Shown here: positions 27,949-35,645 of the stretch, in pieces | How the letters are laid out: each line of letters opens with the position of its first letter | Position numbering within the stretch: position 1 is the first letter of the stretch | Position numbers and translations under genes: made by a program | Assembly: GCF_030973515.1 (NCBI RefSeq) | Contig: NZ_JARGZA010000007.1 | Coordinates: 62,001 to 126,000 of the forward strand | Length of the DNA: 64,000 nt | Reading direction: 5' to 3' | Origin: Jannaschia maritima | Lineage (GTDB): Bacteria > Pseudomonadota > Alphaproteobacteria > Rhodobacterales > Rhodobacteraceae | Notes under the pieces: model-generated | Seen by the model: only the letters and a program-made list of their open reading frames with translations | Told to the model about the DNA's origin: nothing | The model's database searches: none

Positions 27949-29276
27949 GCTGGCTTCTCGAAAACCCCGACATCCATTCCGTGCGCGCCGCGGCCTGCGA
28001 CCTGAACGGACAGGCACGGGGCAAGCGGTTCCCCCGCCGCACCGCCGCCAAGCTGGAACAGGACGGAACGCGCTTTCCCTTCAGCATCCTGAACCTCGAC
28101 ATCTGGGGCGAGGACATCGCCGACAGCCCCCTGGTGTTCGAATCCGGCGACGCCGACGCGCTGCTCAAGCCCACGGGCCGCGGCTACGTGCCGATGCCGT
28201 GGCTGGGCACGCCCACGGCCCTGCTGCCGCTCTGGATGTACCACGACGACGGGCGCCCCTTCGCCGGCGACCCCCGGCACGCGCTCGCTGCCGTGCTGGC
28301 CCGCTATGCCAAGCACGGCCTGACCCCCGTGGTCGCGACCGAGCTGGAGTTCTACCTCGTCGACGACAGCGCGGCGCAACTCCGGATGCCCGTCTCGCCC
28401 GTATCGGGCAAGCGCCGCCCGGGGTCGCAGACCCTGGCGATGAAGCAGCTGGACAGCTTCGACGCCTTCTTCACCGAGATCTACGACGCCTGCGACGCGA
28501 TGGACATTCCCGCAGACGCCGCCACCTCCGAAACGGGCTTAGGCCAGTTCGAGATCAACCTGATGCACCAGCCGGACGCCCTGAAGGCTGCCGACGACGC
28601 CTGGCTGTTCAAGCTGCTGCTGCAGGGGTTGGCGCGGCGGCACGCCATGGCGGCCAGCTTCATGGCAAAGCCCTATCCCGACCATTCCGGCAACGGGTTC
28701 CACATCCACTTCTCCGTGCTCGATGCCGAAGGCGACAACGTCTTCGACGACGGCACCGCGCAGGGATCCGACCTCTTGCGCCACGCGGTCGCCGGATGCC
28801 TGGCGGCGGCGCCCGCCTCCACGCTAATCTTCGCGCCGCACGCGAACAGCTACGACCGCATGGTGCCCGGCAGCCACGCCCCCACAGGCCTGGCCTGGGG
28901 CTACGAGAACCGGACGGCCGCGATCCGCATCCCATCCGGCGCGAACGCCGCCCGGCGGATCGAGCATCGCATCGCGGGCGGGGACGTGAACCCGTACCTG
29001 ACCATCGCCGTGATCCTGGCCGCCGCCCTCCAGGGGATCGAGGACGCCGCCGACGCGCCCCGCCCCGTGACGGGCAACGCCTATGGGATGGACCTGACAC
29101 GGATCCCGGGGACCTGGGCCGACGCGCTGGACCGCTTCACGACCGACCCCTGGACCGAACGCCTGCTGCCGCGCCTGTTGATCGACAACCTCGCCCGCAC
29201 CAAGCGGCAGGAGATGCGGGGCATCGCCGAGTTGGACGAGGCGGAAGTGACGGCCCTGTATCTCGACGTCGTCTGA
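27945..29276 (+). CDS. Glutamine synthetase-family ligase (PuuA/GlnT-like), first
   Basis: A 443-residue member of the glutamine synthetase fold. Catalytic landmarks are visible: VATELEFYLV (Glu cluster), SGNGFHIHFS (metal histidine region), ENRTAAIRIP (ATP/phosphate arginines). It lacks the adenylylation loop of housekeeping GlnA and fits the gamma-glutamylpolyamine or gamma-glutamylamide synthetase group. It joins glutamate to an amine using ATP. It overlaps the permease gene by 4 bp, so its substrate is probably what the importer brings in. Confidence 0.85.
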   Translation: MSWLLENPDIHSVRAAACDLNGQARGKRFPRRTAAKLEQDGTRFPFSILNLDIWGEDIADSPLVFESGDADALLKPTGRGYVPMPWLGTPTALLPLWMYHDDGRPFAGDPRHALAAVLARYAKHGLTPVVATELEFYLVDDSAAQLRMPVSPVSGKRRPGSQTLAMKQLDSFDAFFTEIYDACDAMDIPADAATSETGLGQFEINLMHQPDALKAADDAWLFKLLLQGLARRHAMAASFMAKPYPDHSGNGFHIHFSVLDAEGDNVFDDGTAQGSDLLRHAVAGCLAAAPASTLIFAPHANSYDRMVPGSHAPTGLAWGYENRTAAIRIPSGANAARRIEHRIAGGDVNPYLTIAVILAAALQGIEDAADAPRPVTGNAYGMDLTRIPGTWADALDRFTTDPWTERLLPRLLIDNLARTKRQEMRGIAELDEAEVTALYLDVV

Positions 29277-29290
29277 CGCGGGCATCCGCC

Positions 29291-29316
29291 GCCGGACCCC
29301 CTATCGCCGGTCCGGC
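29291..29316 (+). terminator. Hairpin downstream of the first synthetase gene
   Basis: A perfect 8-bp stem GCCGGACC / GGTCCGGC with a 10-base loop begins 14 bp past the stop codon. No T-run follows. It probably marks the end of the importer-ligase transcript, before the separate hydrolase gene. Confidence 0.5.
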
Positions 29317-29431
29317 ACCCCTCCGGCCCCTTCCGATAACCCGATCCAGGACGTCCTCGATCCCGATACGGGACGCCGGGGCCGCGGCCCCGTCGCATGG
29401 TCGGTCCATCCAGATCAGGAAAGGACCGACC

Positions 29432-30511
29432 ATGCCGACCGTGACCGATACCCTCGCGCGCTGCGTCCGCCTCGTGGGACGCGCCGCCGCGTTGTCCCTC
29501 GCCCTGTCGCTGCCCGCTGGCGCGGCGTCCGACCTCCCCGAACCGCCCGGCTTCGACACCGGACGGATCCCCGCCGCGGGCGACCGCCCCGCGATCGGAT
29601 ACCATCTGTGGTACCCCGCCCGCCCGGGTGGCATGGCGACCGTCGTCGGACGCAACGCGGTCTTCCGGGGAACCCCCGCGCGCCAGGGGGCGCCGTGGCC
29701 CGATGGACCGTTCCCCCTGGTCGTGGTGTCGCATGGCGGCGGCGGCAACGCGGGGCAGATGGGCTGGATCGCGGCGGCGCTGGCGCGGCGCGGCTATGCG
29801 GTGGCCCTGCCCAACCACCCCGGCAGCACCACGGGCGATGCTTCGCCCGAACGGGTCGTGCAGGTCTGGCGCCGCCCGCCCCACGTCACGGCCCTGATCG
29901 ACGCGCTGCTGAACGGTCCGGGCCCCCATCCCGCCATCGACCCGGACCGCATCGCGGTGCTGGGCTTCTCGGCGGGCGGGACCACCGCCCTGTCGCTCGT
30001 GGGGGCACGCATCGATCCGGAACGCTTGGCGACGTTCTGCGACGACGGCGCCCCGGGCCTGTCGGACTGCGCGTACCTGGCGCGGGGGGGCGTCGACCTG
30101 CATGCGCTCGACCTGTCCGCCGCCGTCCGAAACGGGACCGATCCCCGCCTAGGCGCGGCGGTCGCCGTCGATCCGGGCCTGGCCCCGACCCTGACCGCCG
30201 ACAGTTTGGCGCAGGTCGCGGTGCCCGTCCTCCTGGTGAACCTCGGCGAAGGCGATGCCGTACCCGCCGCCGTGCGCGCGGACCTCCTGGCACAGTCCAT
30301 CCCCGGCGCCACCCACGCGACCGTGCCGGATGCCGACCACTTCTCGTTCCTGGGGACGTGCACCGAAGGGGGCGCGGCCGTCCTTCGGGCGGAGGGCGAA
30401 CCCGATGCCCTGTGCCGCGATGGGACCGGCCGTCCCCGCGCCGCGATCCAGGCCGCGCTGGCGGACCGGATCGGCGCCTTCCTCGACGCGGCGCTGCCCC
30501 CGGACGAATGA
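29432..30511 (+). CDS. Exported alpha/beta hydrolase
   Basis: A 359-residue protein with a signal peptide (cleavage near GAAS, about residue 32) and an alpha/beta hydrolase core. The nucleophile Ser180 lies in GFSAGG (178-183), HGGGGNAGQM supplies the oxyanion region, and His303 in DADHFSF is the likely catalytic histidine. The layout resembles dienelactone hydrolase and acetylhydrolase relatives. A purine-rich ribosome site (AGGAAAGGA) precedes the ATG at 29432. It stands between two polyamine-type gene groups; whether it belongs to them is unknown. Confidence 0.78.
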   Translation: MPTVTDTLARCVRLVGRAAALSLALSLPAGAASDLPEPPGFDTGRIPAAGDRPAIGYHLWYPARPGGMATVVGRNAVFRGTPARQGAPWPDGPFPLVVVSHGGGGNAGQMGWIAAALARRGYAVALPNHPGSTTGDASPERVVQVWRRPPHVTALIDALLNGPGPHPAIDPDRIAVLGFSAGGTTALSLVGARIDPERLATFCDDGAPGLSDCAYLARGGVDLHALDLSAAVRNGTDPRLGAAVAVDPGLAPTLTADSLAQVAVPVLLVNLGEGDAVPAAVRADLLAQSIPGATHATVPDADHFSFLGTCTEGGAAVLRAEGEPDALCRDGTGRPRAAIQAALADRIGAFLDAALPPDE

Positions 30512-30516
30512 CCGCC

Positions 30517-31122
30517 CTAGCAGGGGCCGCCGACCAGCAGCACCCAATAGGTCTGGCCCTTGCCGTCCACCGACTTTGCCACGGCGGCGTCCCGCGCACG
30601 GTGATCCAGCATCGCGCGACGATGGGGGGCCGACCGCATCCAGGCCTTCACGACCGCGGCGCCCGACCGTTGGCCGTACGCGACGTTCTCCGCCCCGAAG
30701 CAGAACCCGTAACCGACCTGCGCCATGCGGTGGACGAACCGCTGCCCGTTCTTTCCGCGATGGGACATCACGCCGTTGCGCGCCATCCAGTCGGCATGGG
30801 CTTGGGCTGCCGCCTTCAAACGATGGTCGGCGCGAAGGGCGGGCAACCCGTGGGCGCGGCGCTGCGCGCTGGCCCGGGCCAGTGCATCGCCCGAATCGGC
30901 CGCCCGGGCCACGCCGGTCGCGCCGCTGCCCGACGAGATCCGCGCCTCGATCATGCTGCGGCTGGACAGGCTGGTATAGGTCAGGTTCCGCGTCGCCTGG
31001 ACCTTGCCGAGGCTGAAGGGGATGTGCGCCAGCTGGAAGGGCGAGGCCGCGATGGCCGGGGCGGCGGGCACCAGCGCCACGGCGATCGATAGAAGGATGG
31101 AACGCAACCTGCGCAGGGACAT
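30517..31122 (-). CDS. CAP-domain (SCP/PR1-like) secreted protein
   Basis: A 201-residue protein with signal peptide (about 1-25) and a C-terminal CAP domain: AQAHADWMARNGVMSHRG and FGAENVAYG carry the conserved His and Glu residues, and HRRAMLDHRARDAAVA follows. Bacterial CAP proteins are extracytoplasmic and poorly understood. The start at 31122 gives the best signal peptide; a GTG at 31164 is possible. It converges tightly on the hydrolase gene (5-bp gap). Confidence 0.8.
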   Translation of the reverse strand: MSLRRLRSILLSIAVALVPAAPAIAASPFQLAHIPFSLGKVQATRNLTYTSLSSRSMIEARISSGSGATGVARAADSGDALARASAQRRAHGLPALRADHRLKAAAQAHADWMARNGVMSHRGKNGQRFVHRMAQVGYGFCFGAENVAYGQRSGAAVVKAWMRSAPHRRAMLDHRARDAAVAKSVDGKGQTYWVLLVGGPC

Positions 31123-31273
31123 GGGAACACCGGCGATCTGAAATGACGTAAGCAATGCGGTCACCTTGCCGTTGGCCCGTGACGACGGGTCGATGGAATG
31201 GAGGCGAAACCGCGCCTTGCCCGCTCAAATCGCAGCGAATACGACGAGGTTAACGCATCGCGACGGAGCATCC

Positions 31274-31972
31274 ATGCGCCTGGGCATCCTCATGGCGGGT
31301 CACCCGCCAGATCGGCTGAAATCCGCTTACGGGGATTACCGCGACGCCTTCGCCCGTCTGCTGGACGGCCATGGCTTCGACTGCGTGGGCTACGACGTGG
31401 AAGGCATGCGGTTCCCGGACGGCGTCCACGACTGCGACGGCTGGCTCATCACCGGATCCCGGCACGGCGCCTACGAGGATCACGCCTTCATCCCGCCGCT
31501 GGAACGCTTCGTGCGCGACTGCGTCGCCGCCGACGTGCCGATCGTGGGCATCTGCTTCGGGCACCAGCTGATCGCGCAGGCCCTGGGCGGGCGCGTCGTG
31601 AAGTATCCGGGCGGCTGGGTCGCGGGGAAGCGGGACTACGACACCGCGGCCGGGACCCTGCGCCTGAACGCCTGGCACCAGGACCAGGTCGTCGCGCGCC
31701 CCGACGGCGCCACCCCCATCGGGTCCAGCGCGTTCTGCGAGAACGCGATCCTGTCCTATGGCCGCCGCGCCTGGACGATCCAGCCGCACCCGGAGTTCAC
31801 GGACGACTTCACCGCCGACCTGGCGGAGGAACGCCGCGACGGCCCCTATCCCCCCGGCATGATCGACCAGGCCATCGCCACCGCCCGCCGGGCCGAGGGC
31901 ACGGACAGCGACCGCATCGCCGCCGCCATCGCCGCCTTCCTGAAGGACAGGGCCGTCCATGCCGCCCTCTGA
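31274..31972 (+). CDS. Class I glutamine amidotransferase domain protein
   Basis: A 232-residue single-domain glutaminase. The triad is visible: Cys94 in GICFGHQ, and His172/Glu174 in QPHPEF. Stand-alone members act as gamma-glutamyl hydrolases or glutaminases. Next to glutamine-synthetase-like ligases and a PuuB-like oxidase it may remove the gamma-glutamyl group at the end of the pathway (the PuuD role), though PuuD belongs to a different subgroup. It overlaps the following synthetase gene by 14 bp. Confidence 0.82.
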   Translation: MRLGILMAGHPPDRLKSAYGDYRDAFARLLDGHGFDCVGYDVEGMRFPDGVHDCDGWLITGSRHGAYEDHAFIPPLERFVRDCVAADVPIVGICFGHQLIAQALGGRVVKYPGGWVAGKRDYDTAAGTLRLNAWHQDQVVARPDGATPIGSSAFCENAILSYGRRAWTIQPHPEFTDDFTADLAEERRDGPYPPGMIDQAIATARRAEGTDSDRIAAAIAAFLKDRAVHAAL

Positions 31973-33320
31973 CTGGCTCGCCCAGGCCCCGCAGCACGCC
32001 CGCGACTACCTGCGCGACCGCCGCCTGGACGAGGTCGAGTGCGTCGTGGCCGACCTGTCGGGCATCGCCCGAGGCAAGGCCATGCCCGCCGCCAAGTTCG
32101 CCACGCAGACGCACTTCCACCTGCCGGCCACGATCTTCCAGCAGACGATCACGGGCGACTGGGCCGACGACGGCGACGCGGCCTTCACCGAACCCGACAT
32201 GATCCTGCGCCCAGACTATACCACCGCGCGGGCCGCGCCCTGGACGGCCGACTGGACCGTGCAGGTCATCCACGACATGGCCGACCAGGCGGGCGACCCC
32301 TATCCGGTCGCGCCCCGCAACGTCCTGCGCCGGGTCGTGGCGCTCTACGAGGCGCGCGGCTGGACCCCCATCGTCGCCCCGGAGATGGAGTTCTACCTCG
32401 TCGCCCGCAACATCGACCCCACCCAGGACGTGCAGCCCCCCCTGGGGCGGTCCGGGCGGCGGGCGGCGGCGCGCCAGGCGTACTCCATGTCCGCGGTGGA
32501 CGAGTACGGCCCCGTGATCGACGACATCTACGACTTCGCGGAAGCCATGGGGCTGGAGATCGACGGCATCCTGCAGGAAGGCGGCGCGGGCCAGATCGAG
32601 ATGAACCTCCGCCACGGCGACCCCGTCCGCCTGGCCGACGAGATCTTCTACTTCAAGCGCCTGATCCGGGAGGCAGCCCTGCGCGCCGACTGCTATGCCA
32701 CCTTCATGGCCAAGCCCCACCAGGACGAGCCCGGGTCGGCCATGCACATCCACCATTCCGTCGTGGACACCGCGACGGGCCGCAACCTGTTCACCGACGA
32801 GGGGGGGCTGGAAACGCCCGCCTTCCTCCACTTCATCGGCGGCATGCAGCGCCACCTGCCCAGCGTCATCGCGCTGCTGGCGCCTTACGTGAACTCCTAC
32901 CGTCGCTACGTCCGGGACTTCGCCGCACCCATCAACCTGGAATGGGGCCGCGACAACCGCACCACGGGGCTGCGCGTCCCCGTCAGCACGCCCGAAGGCA
33001 AGCGCGTCGAGAACCGCATCGCGGGCATGGACTGCAACCCCTATCTGGGGATCGCGGCCAGCTTGGCCTGCGGGTACCTGGGCCTGGTGAACCGCATCGA
33101 CCCGGCCGCGCAGTTCACCGGAGACGCCTATGACAGCGGGGGCCGCATCCCCCGCGACCTGTCCACCGCGCTGGACCTGTTCGCCGCCGCCACCGAGATA
33201 CACGAGGTCCTGCACCCCCACTTCGCCCGCATCTACGCGGAGGTGAAGCGCATGGAGAACGGCGCCTTCCTGCAGGTCATCTCGCCGTGGGAGCGGGAGC
33301 ACCTGCTGTTGAACGTATGA
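31959..33320 (+). CDS. Glutamine synthetase-family ligase (PuuA-like), second
   Basis: A 453-residue relative of gamma-glutamylputrescine synthetase. VAPEMEFYLV, GAGQIEMNL, SAMHIHHSVVD and DNRTTGLRVP supply the metal and ATP site residues. It is the second such ligase in the neighbourhood and only distantly like the first, so the two probably use different amines. It is translationally linked to the amidotransferase (14-bp overlap). The PuuB-like oxidase gene follows after a 290-bp gap with REP-like palindromes. Confidence 0.86.
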   Translation: MPPSDWLAQAPQHARDYLRDRRLDEVECVVADLSGIARGKAMPAAKFATQTHFHLPATIFQQTITGDWADDGDAAFTEPDMILRPDYTTARAAPWTADWTVQVIHDMADQAGDPYPVAPRNVLRRVVALYEARGWTPIVAPEMEFYLVARNIDPTQDVQPPLGRSGRRAAARQAYSMSAVDEYGPVIDDIYDFAEAMGLEIDGILQEGGAGQIEMNLRHGDPVRLADEIFYFKRLIREAALRADCYATFMAKPHQDEPGSAMHIHHSVVDTATGRNLFTDEGGLETPAFLHFIGGMQRHLPSVIALLAPYVNSYRRYVRDFAAPINLEWGRDNRTTGLRVPVSTPEGKRVENRIAGMDCNPYLGIAASLACGYLGLVNRIDPAAQFTGDAYDSGGRIPRDLSTALDLFAAATEIHEVLHPHFARIYAEVKRMENGAFLQVISPWEREHLLLNV

Positions 33321-33513
33321 ACCCCGAATACCTCTGGGCCGGTGCGCGGGTCGCAGACCCGCAGGCCCCGCGCCGGACCGGCCCGCAGGGTCGGCGCGAT
33401 CGCTACCTCACCGCGGACATCACGGTTCGGATGCATGCCGCACCATAAACGACCAGGCCAACACCGTCGCGGCGCCACCCCTCCGGTCCGCCGCGCGGCC
33501 TGCTCCCACCACG

Positions 33514-33593
33514 CCCCGGGCTCGACCCGGGGCCGCGACGATCTCGATCGAACCGGTCCGCACGACCCCTGGGGGCCCCGGGTCGAGCCCGGG
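33514..33593. repeat. Pair of inverted REP-like palindromes
   Basis: Two copies of a GC palindrome lie in the 290-bp gap before the oxidase gene: CCCCGGGCTCGACCCGGGG at 33514-33532 and, in opposite orientation, CCCCGGGTCGAGCCCGGG at 33576-33593. They could fold singly or pair with each other. A relative (CTCGGGCTCGACCCGAG) occurs near 34976, in the repeat cluster after the oxidase gene. Otherwise the gap holds no gene. Confidence 0.7.
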
Positions 33594-33610
33594 ATGCGGG
33601 GACCCGCTCG

Positions 33611-34882
33611 ATGACCTCGTCCCACGCCAACGGCGACCGCTCCTGGCTCCACGCCAACGGCGACGACGGCACCTATCCCGCCACGTTCTATGCCCACGGC
33701 AAGGCGCTGCCCCCGCCGCGCCCCCCGCTCGACGGCGACGCCCGCGCCGACCTGTGCGTCGTGGGCGGCGGCATCACCGGCCTCAGCGCCGCCCTCCACG
33801 CCGCGCAGGCCGGCCTGTCCGTCGTCCTGCTGGACGCCCAGCGCACCAGCTGGGGCGCGTCGGGGCGCAACGGGGGGCAGGTGGGCTATGGCTTCAACTG
33901 GTCCGACGCCACCCTGCGCGCCAGGCTGGGCCCCCGCGCCGACGCCGCCATCGCCCTGGGGGCGAGCGCCATCCCCCTGACCCGCGCCCTGATCGCCGCC
34001 CACGCGCCGGAGGCCGACTTCCGCCCCGGCATCCTGCACGCGGCCCGGACCGAATCCGCGTTCCGCGCCCTGCGGCGGGACGCGCCGGGGGCGGAGGCGC
34101 TGGACCGCGACGCCCTGCGCCACGCCATCGGCTCCGACGCCTATGCAGGCGGCGTCGTGGAACCGGAGGGCGGCTGGATCGACCCCCTGGCCTATGCGCT
34201 GGGCTTGGCCCGCGCGGCCGAAACGGCCGGCGCGGCGATCCACGAACGCACCCGCGCCACCCACGTCGCCACCGGCACCGTTACGACCCCCACCGGCACC
34301 GTCGCCGCCCGCCACGTCGTGCTGGCCACCAACGGCTACGACCGCCTGCTGGGCGCACAGGCCGCCCGCGTCCTGCCCATCAACAACTTCATCGCCGTGA
34401 CCGGGCCGGGCGTCAGCCCCATGACCCGCCCCCTGGCCGTGGCCGACGACCGCTTCGTGGTGAACTACTTCCACCCCACCCGCGACGGGCGCATCGTGTA
34501 TGGCGGGGGCGAATCCTATGGCCGCCGCTTCCCCCGCGACATCCGCGACCGCGTCCGCCGCAACCTGGCCCGCGTCTATCCCGCCCTGGCGGGGGTGGAC
34601 CTGACCCACGCCTGGGGCGGCACCCTGGCCGTCACCGCCACGCGCCTGCCCTACCTCGCCGAGCCGATCCCCCGCGTCTTCGCGACGGGGGGCTATTCCG
34701 GCCACGGCCTGGCGATGTCCGCCCTGTGGGGCAAGCTCTGCGCCGACGCCGCGACGGGCGACCGCGCCGCCTTCGACGCGGGCGCATCCCTCCCCGTCCC
34801 CGCCCTTCCCGGGGGCCGCGTGCTGGGCCCATGGATGGCGCAGGCGGGGATGGTCTGGGGCGCGGTGATGGACCGGCTGTAG
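33611..34882 (+). CDS. FAD-dependent amine oxidoreductase (PuuB/DAO family)
   Basis: A 423-residue flavoprotein of the D-amino-acid oxidase superfamily. The dinucleotide-binding motif VVGGGITG (50-57) and WGASGRNGGQ (81-90) fix the FAD site. GGYSGHGLAMS near the end is the second flavin contact. The N-terminus (HANGDDGTYPATFYA) is typical of gamma-glutamylputrescine oxidase. It would oxidise the gamma-glutamyl amine to an aldehyde. It completes a ligase-oxidase-hydrolase set with its neighbours; an aldehyde dehydrogenase (PuuC) is not in the window. Confidence 0.85.
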   Translation: MTSSHANGDRSWLHANGDDGTYPATFYAHGKALPPPRPPLDGDARADLCVVGGGITGLSAALHAAQAGLSVVLLDAQRTSWGASGRNGGQVGYGFNWSDATLRARLGPRADAAIALGASAIPLTRALIAAHAPEADFRPGILHAARTESAFRALRRDAPGAEALDRDALRHAIGSDAYAGGVVEPEGGWIDPLAYALGLARAAETAGAAIHERTRATHVATGTVTTPTGTVAARHVVLATNGYDRLLGAQAARVLPINNFIAVTGPGVSPMTRPLAVADDRFVVNYFHPTRDGRIVYGGGESYGRRFPRDIRDRVRRNLARVYPALAGVDLTHAWGGTLAVTATRLPYLAEPIPRVFATGGYSGHGLAMSALWGKLCADAATGDRAAFDAGASLPVPALPGGRVLGPWMAQAGMVWGAVMDRL

Positions 34883-34885
34883 CGC

Positions 34886-34958
34886 CGTAGGGTGGGTGAA
34901 ACCCACCGCATCCCGCCGTGAGAAATGTCGAACAGCGGTGGGTTCCACCCACCCTACG
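34886..34958. repeat. 73-bp inverted element, copy 1
   Basis: The outer arms are CGTAGGGTGGGT and ACCCACCCTACG; each arm is itself followed by its own inner inverted copy (AACCCACC, GGTGGGTT). The same 73-bp design recurs at 35536-35608 with a different central spacer, so the two copies bracket the repeat cluster. Confidence 0.8.
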
Positions 34959-35133
34959 CCCCATGCGCCGTCATCCTCGGGCTCGACCCGAGGACCTCCC
35001 ACCGCGACGCGCCCCCGCCGCACCATGCGCCCCGCGCCGCAGGCGCCCCAAACGAAGGACGCGCCCGGGGGACCCCCGGGTGGGTGAGGCGACCGTCATG
35101 CCGGGGGCATGACGCGACGCCGAACGCCCGCCC

Positions 35134-35210
35134 CTCCCCGGCCTTGAGCCGGGGCCTCAATCAACCGAGCGCGCCATCACGACGTATCGAGACAACACCA
35201 AAGGGTAGGG
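35134..35210 (+). repeat. 77-bp direct repeat, copy 1
   Basis: It starts with the palindrome CCCCGGCCTTGAGCCGGGG, then a spacer with CAACCGAGCGCGCCATCAC and ends AAAGGGTAGGG. Copy 2 at 35285-35361 differs at about five positions. The two are 151 bp apart, start to start. Confidence 0.8.
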
Positions 35211-35284
35211 CCGGGGGCTTCACCCCCACCTCGGCCGGGGGCCGCCCTCCTCATCAGGGCACGACGCCACCCAAACCCACGCCT

Positions 35285-35361
35285 CTCCCCGGCCTCGAGC
35301 CGGGGCCTCGATCAACCGAGCGCGCCATCACGGCGCATCGAGACACCACCAAAGGGTAGGG
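35285..35361 (+). repeat. 77-bp direct repeat, copy 2
   Basis: Near-identical to 35134-35210; it begins CCCCGGCCTCGAGCCGGGG. Its last bases run into another inverted element at 35359-35429, whose arms are GGGCGGGG and CCCCGCCC. Confidence 0.8.
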
Positions 35362-35429
35362 CGGGGTTTCACCCCGCCGTGAGCGAGGCACGCACGGACC
35401 AACCGATCACGGCGGGGTAAACCCCGCCC
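35359..35429. repeat. 71-bp inverted element with GGGCGGGG arms
   Basis: It has the same nested design as the 73-bp elements: GGGCGGGGTTT-C-ACCCCGCC at the left and GGCGGGG-TAAA-CCCCGCCC at the right, around a 31-base unpaired centre. The sequence differs but the architecture is kept. Confidence 0.7.
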
Positions 35430-35535
35430 TCCATGCGTCACGGGATCCGTCCGACCAAGCCCACCACGCCCCGGCCCCGAGCCGGGGCCTTGCCCCACCG
35501 AACACGACGCCTCGCGACGGAACACGCCAGACGTC

Positions 35536-35608
35536 CGTAGGGTGGGTGCAACCCACCAAATCTCAGCATTCCAGATATCAGACGACGGTGGGTTTCACCC
35601 ACCCTACG
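35536..35608. repeat. 73-bp inverted element, copy 2
   Basis: Arms CGTAGGGTGGGT and ACCCACCCTACG, as in 34886-34958, exactly the same length but with an unlike centre. It ends 37 bp before the stop codon of the low-GC orphan gene. Confidence 0.8.
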
Positions 35609-35645
35609 CCTAATCACAGTTAATCGTTAATATACAAAGCTACAG

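Larger units (their letters stand above)
34883..35645. other. 763-bp gene-free cluster of REP-like palindromic repeats
   Basis: No gene is seen. The stretch is made of palindromic elements of at least three related kinds, listed separately, plus single GC palindromes near 34976-34992 and 35467-35490. It lies between the PuuB-like gene and the stop of the low-GC orphan gene. The composition falls sharply to AT-rich after about 35611. Confidence 0.75.

Noticed and set aside
34883-35645. Possible CRISPR array
   Set aside because: Repeats are few, of several kinds, palindromic over long spans and irregularly spaced; there are no regular spacers and no cas genes.
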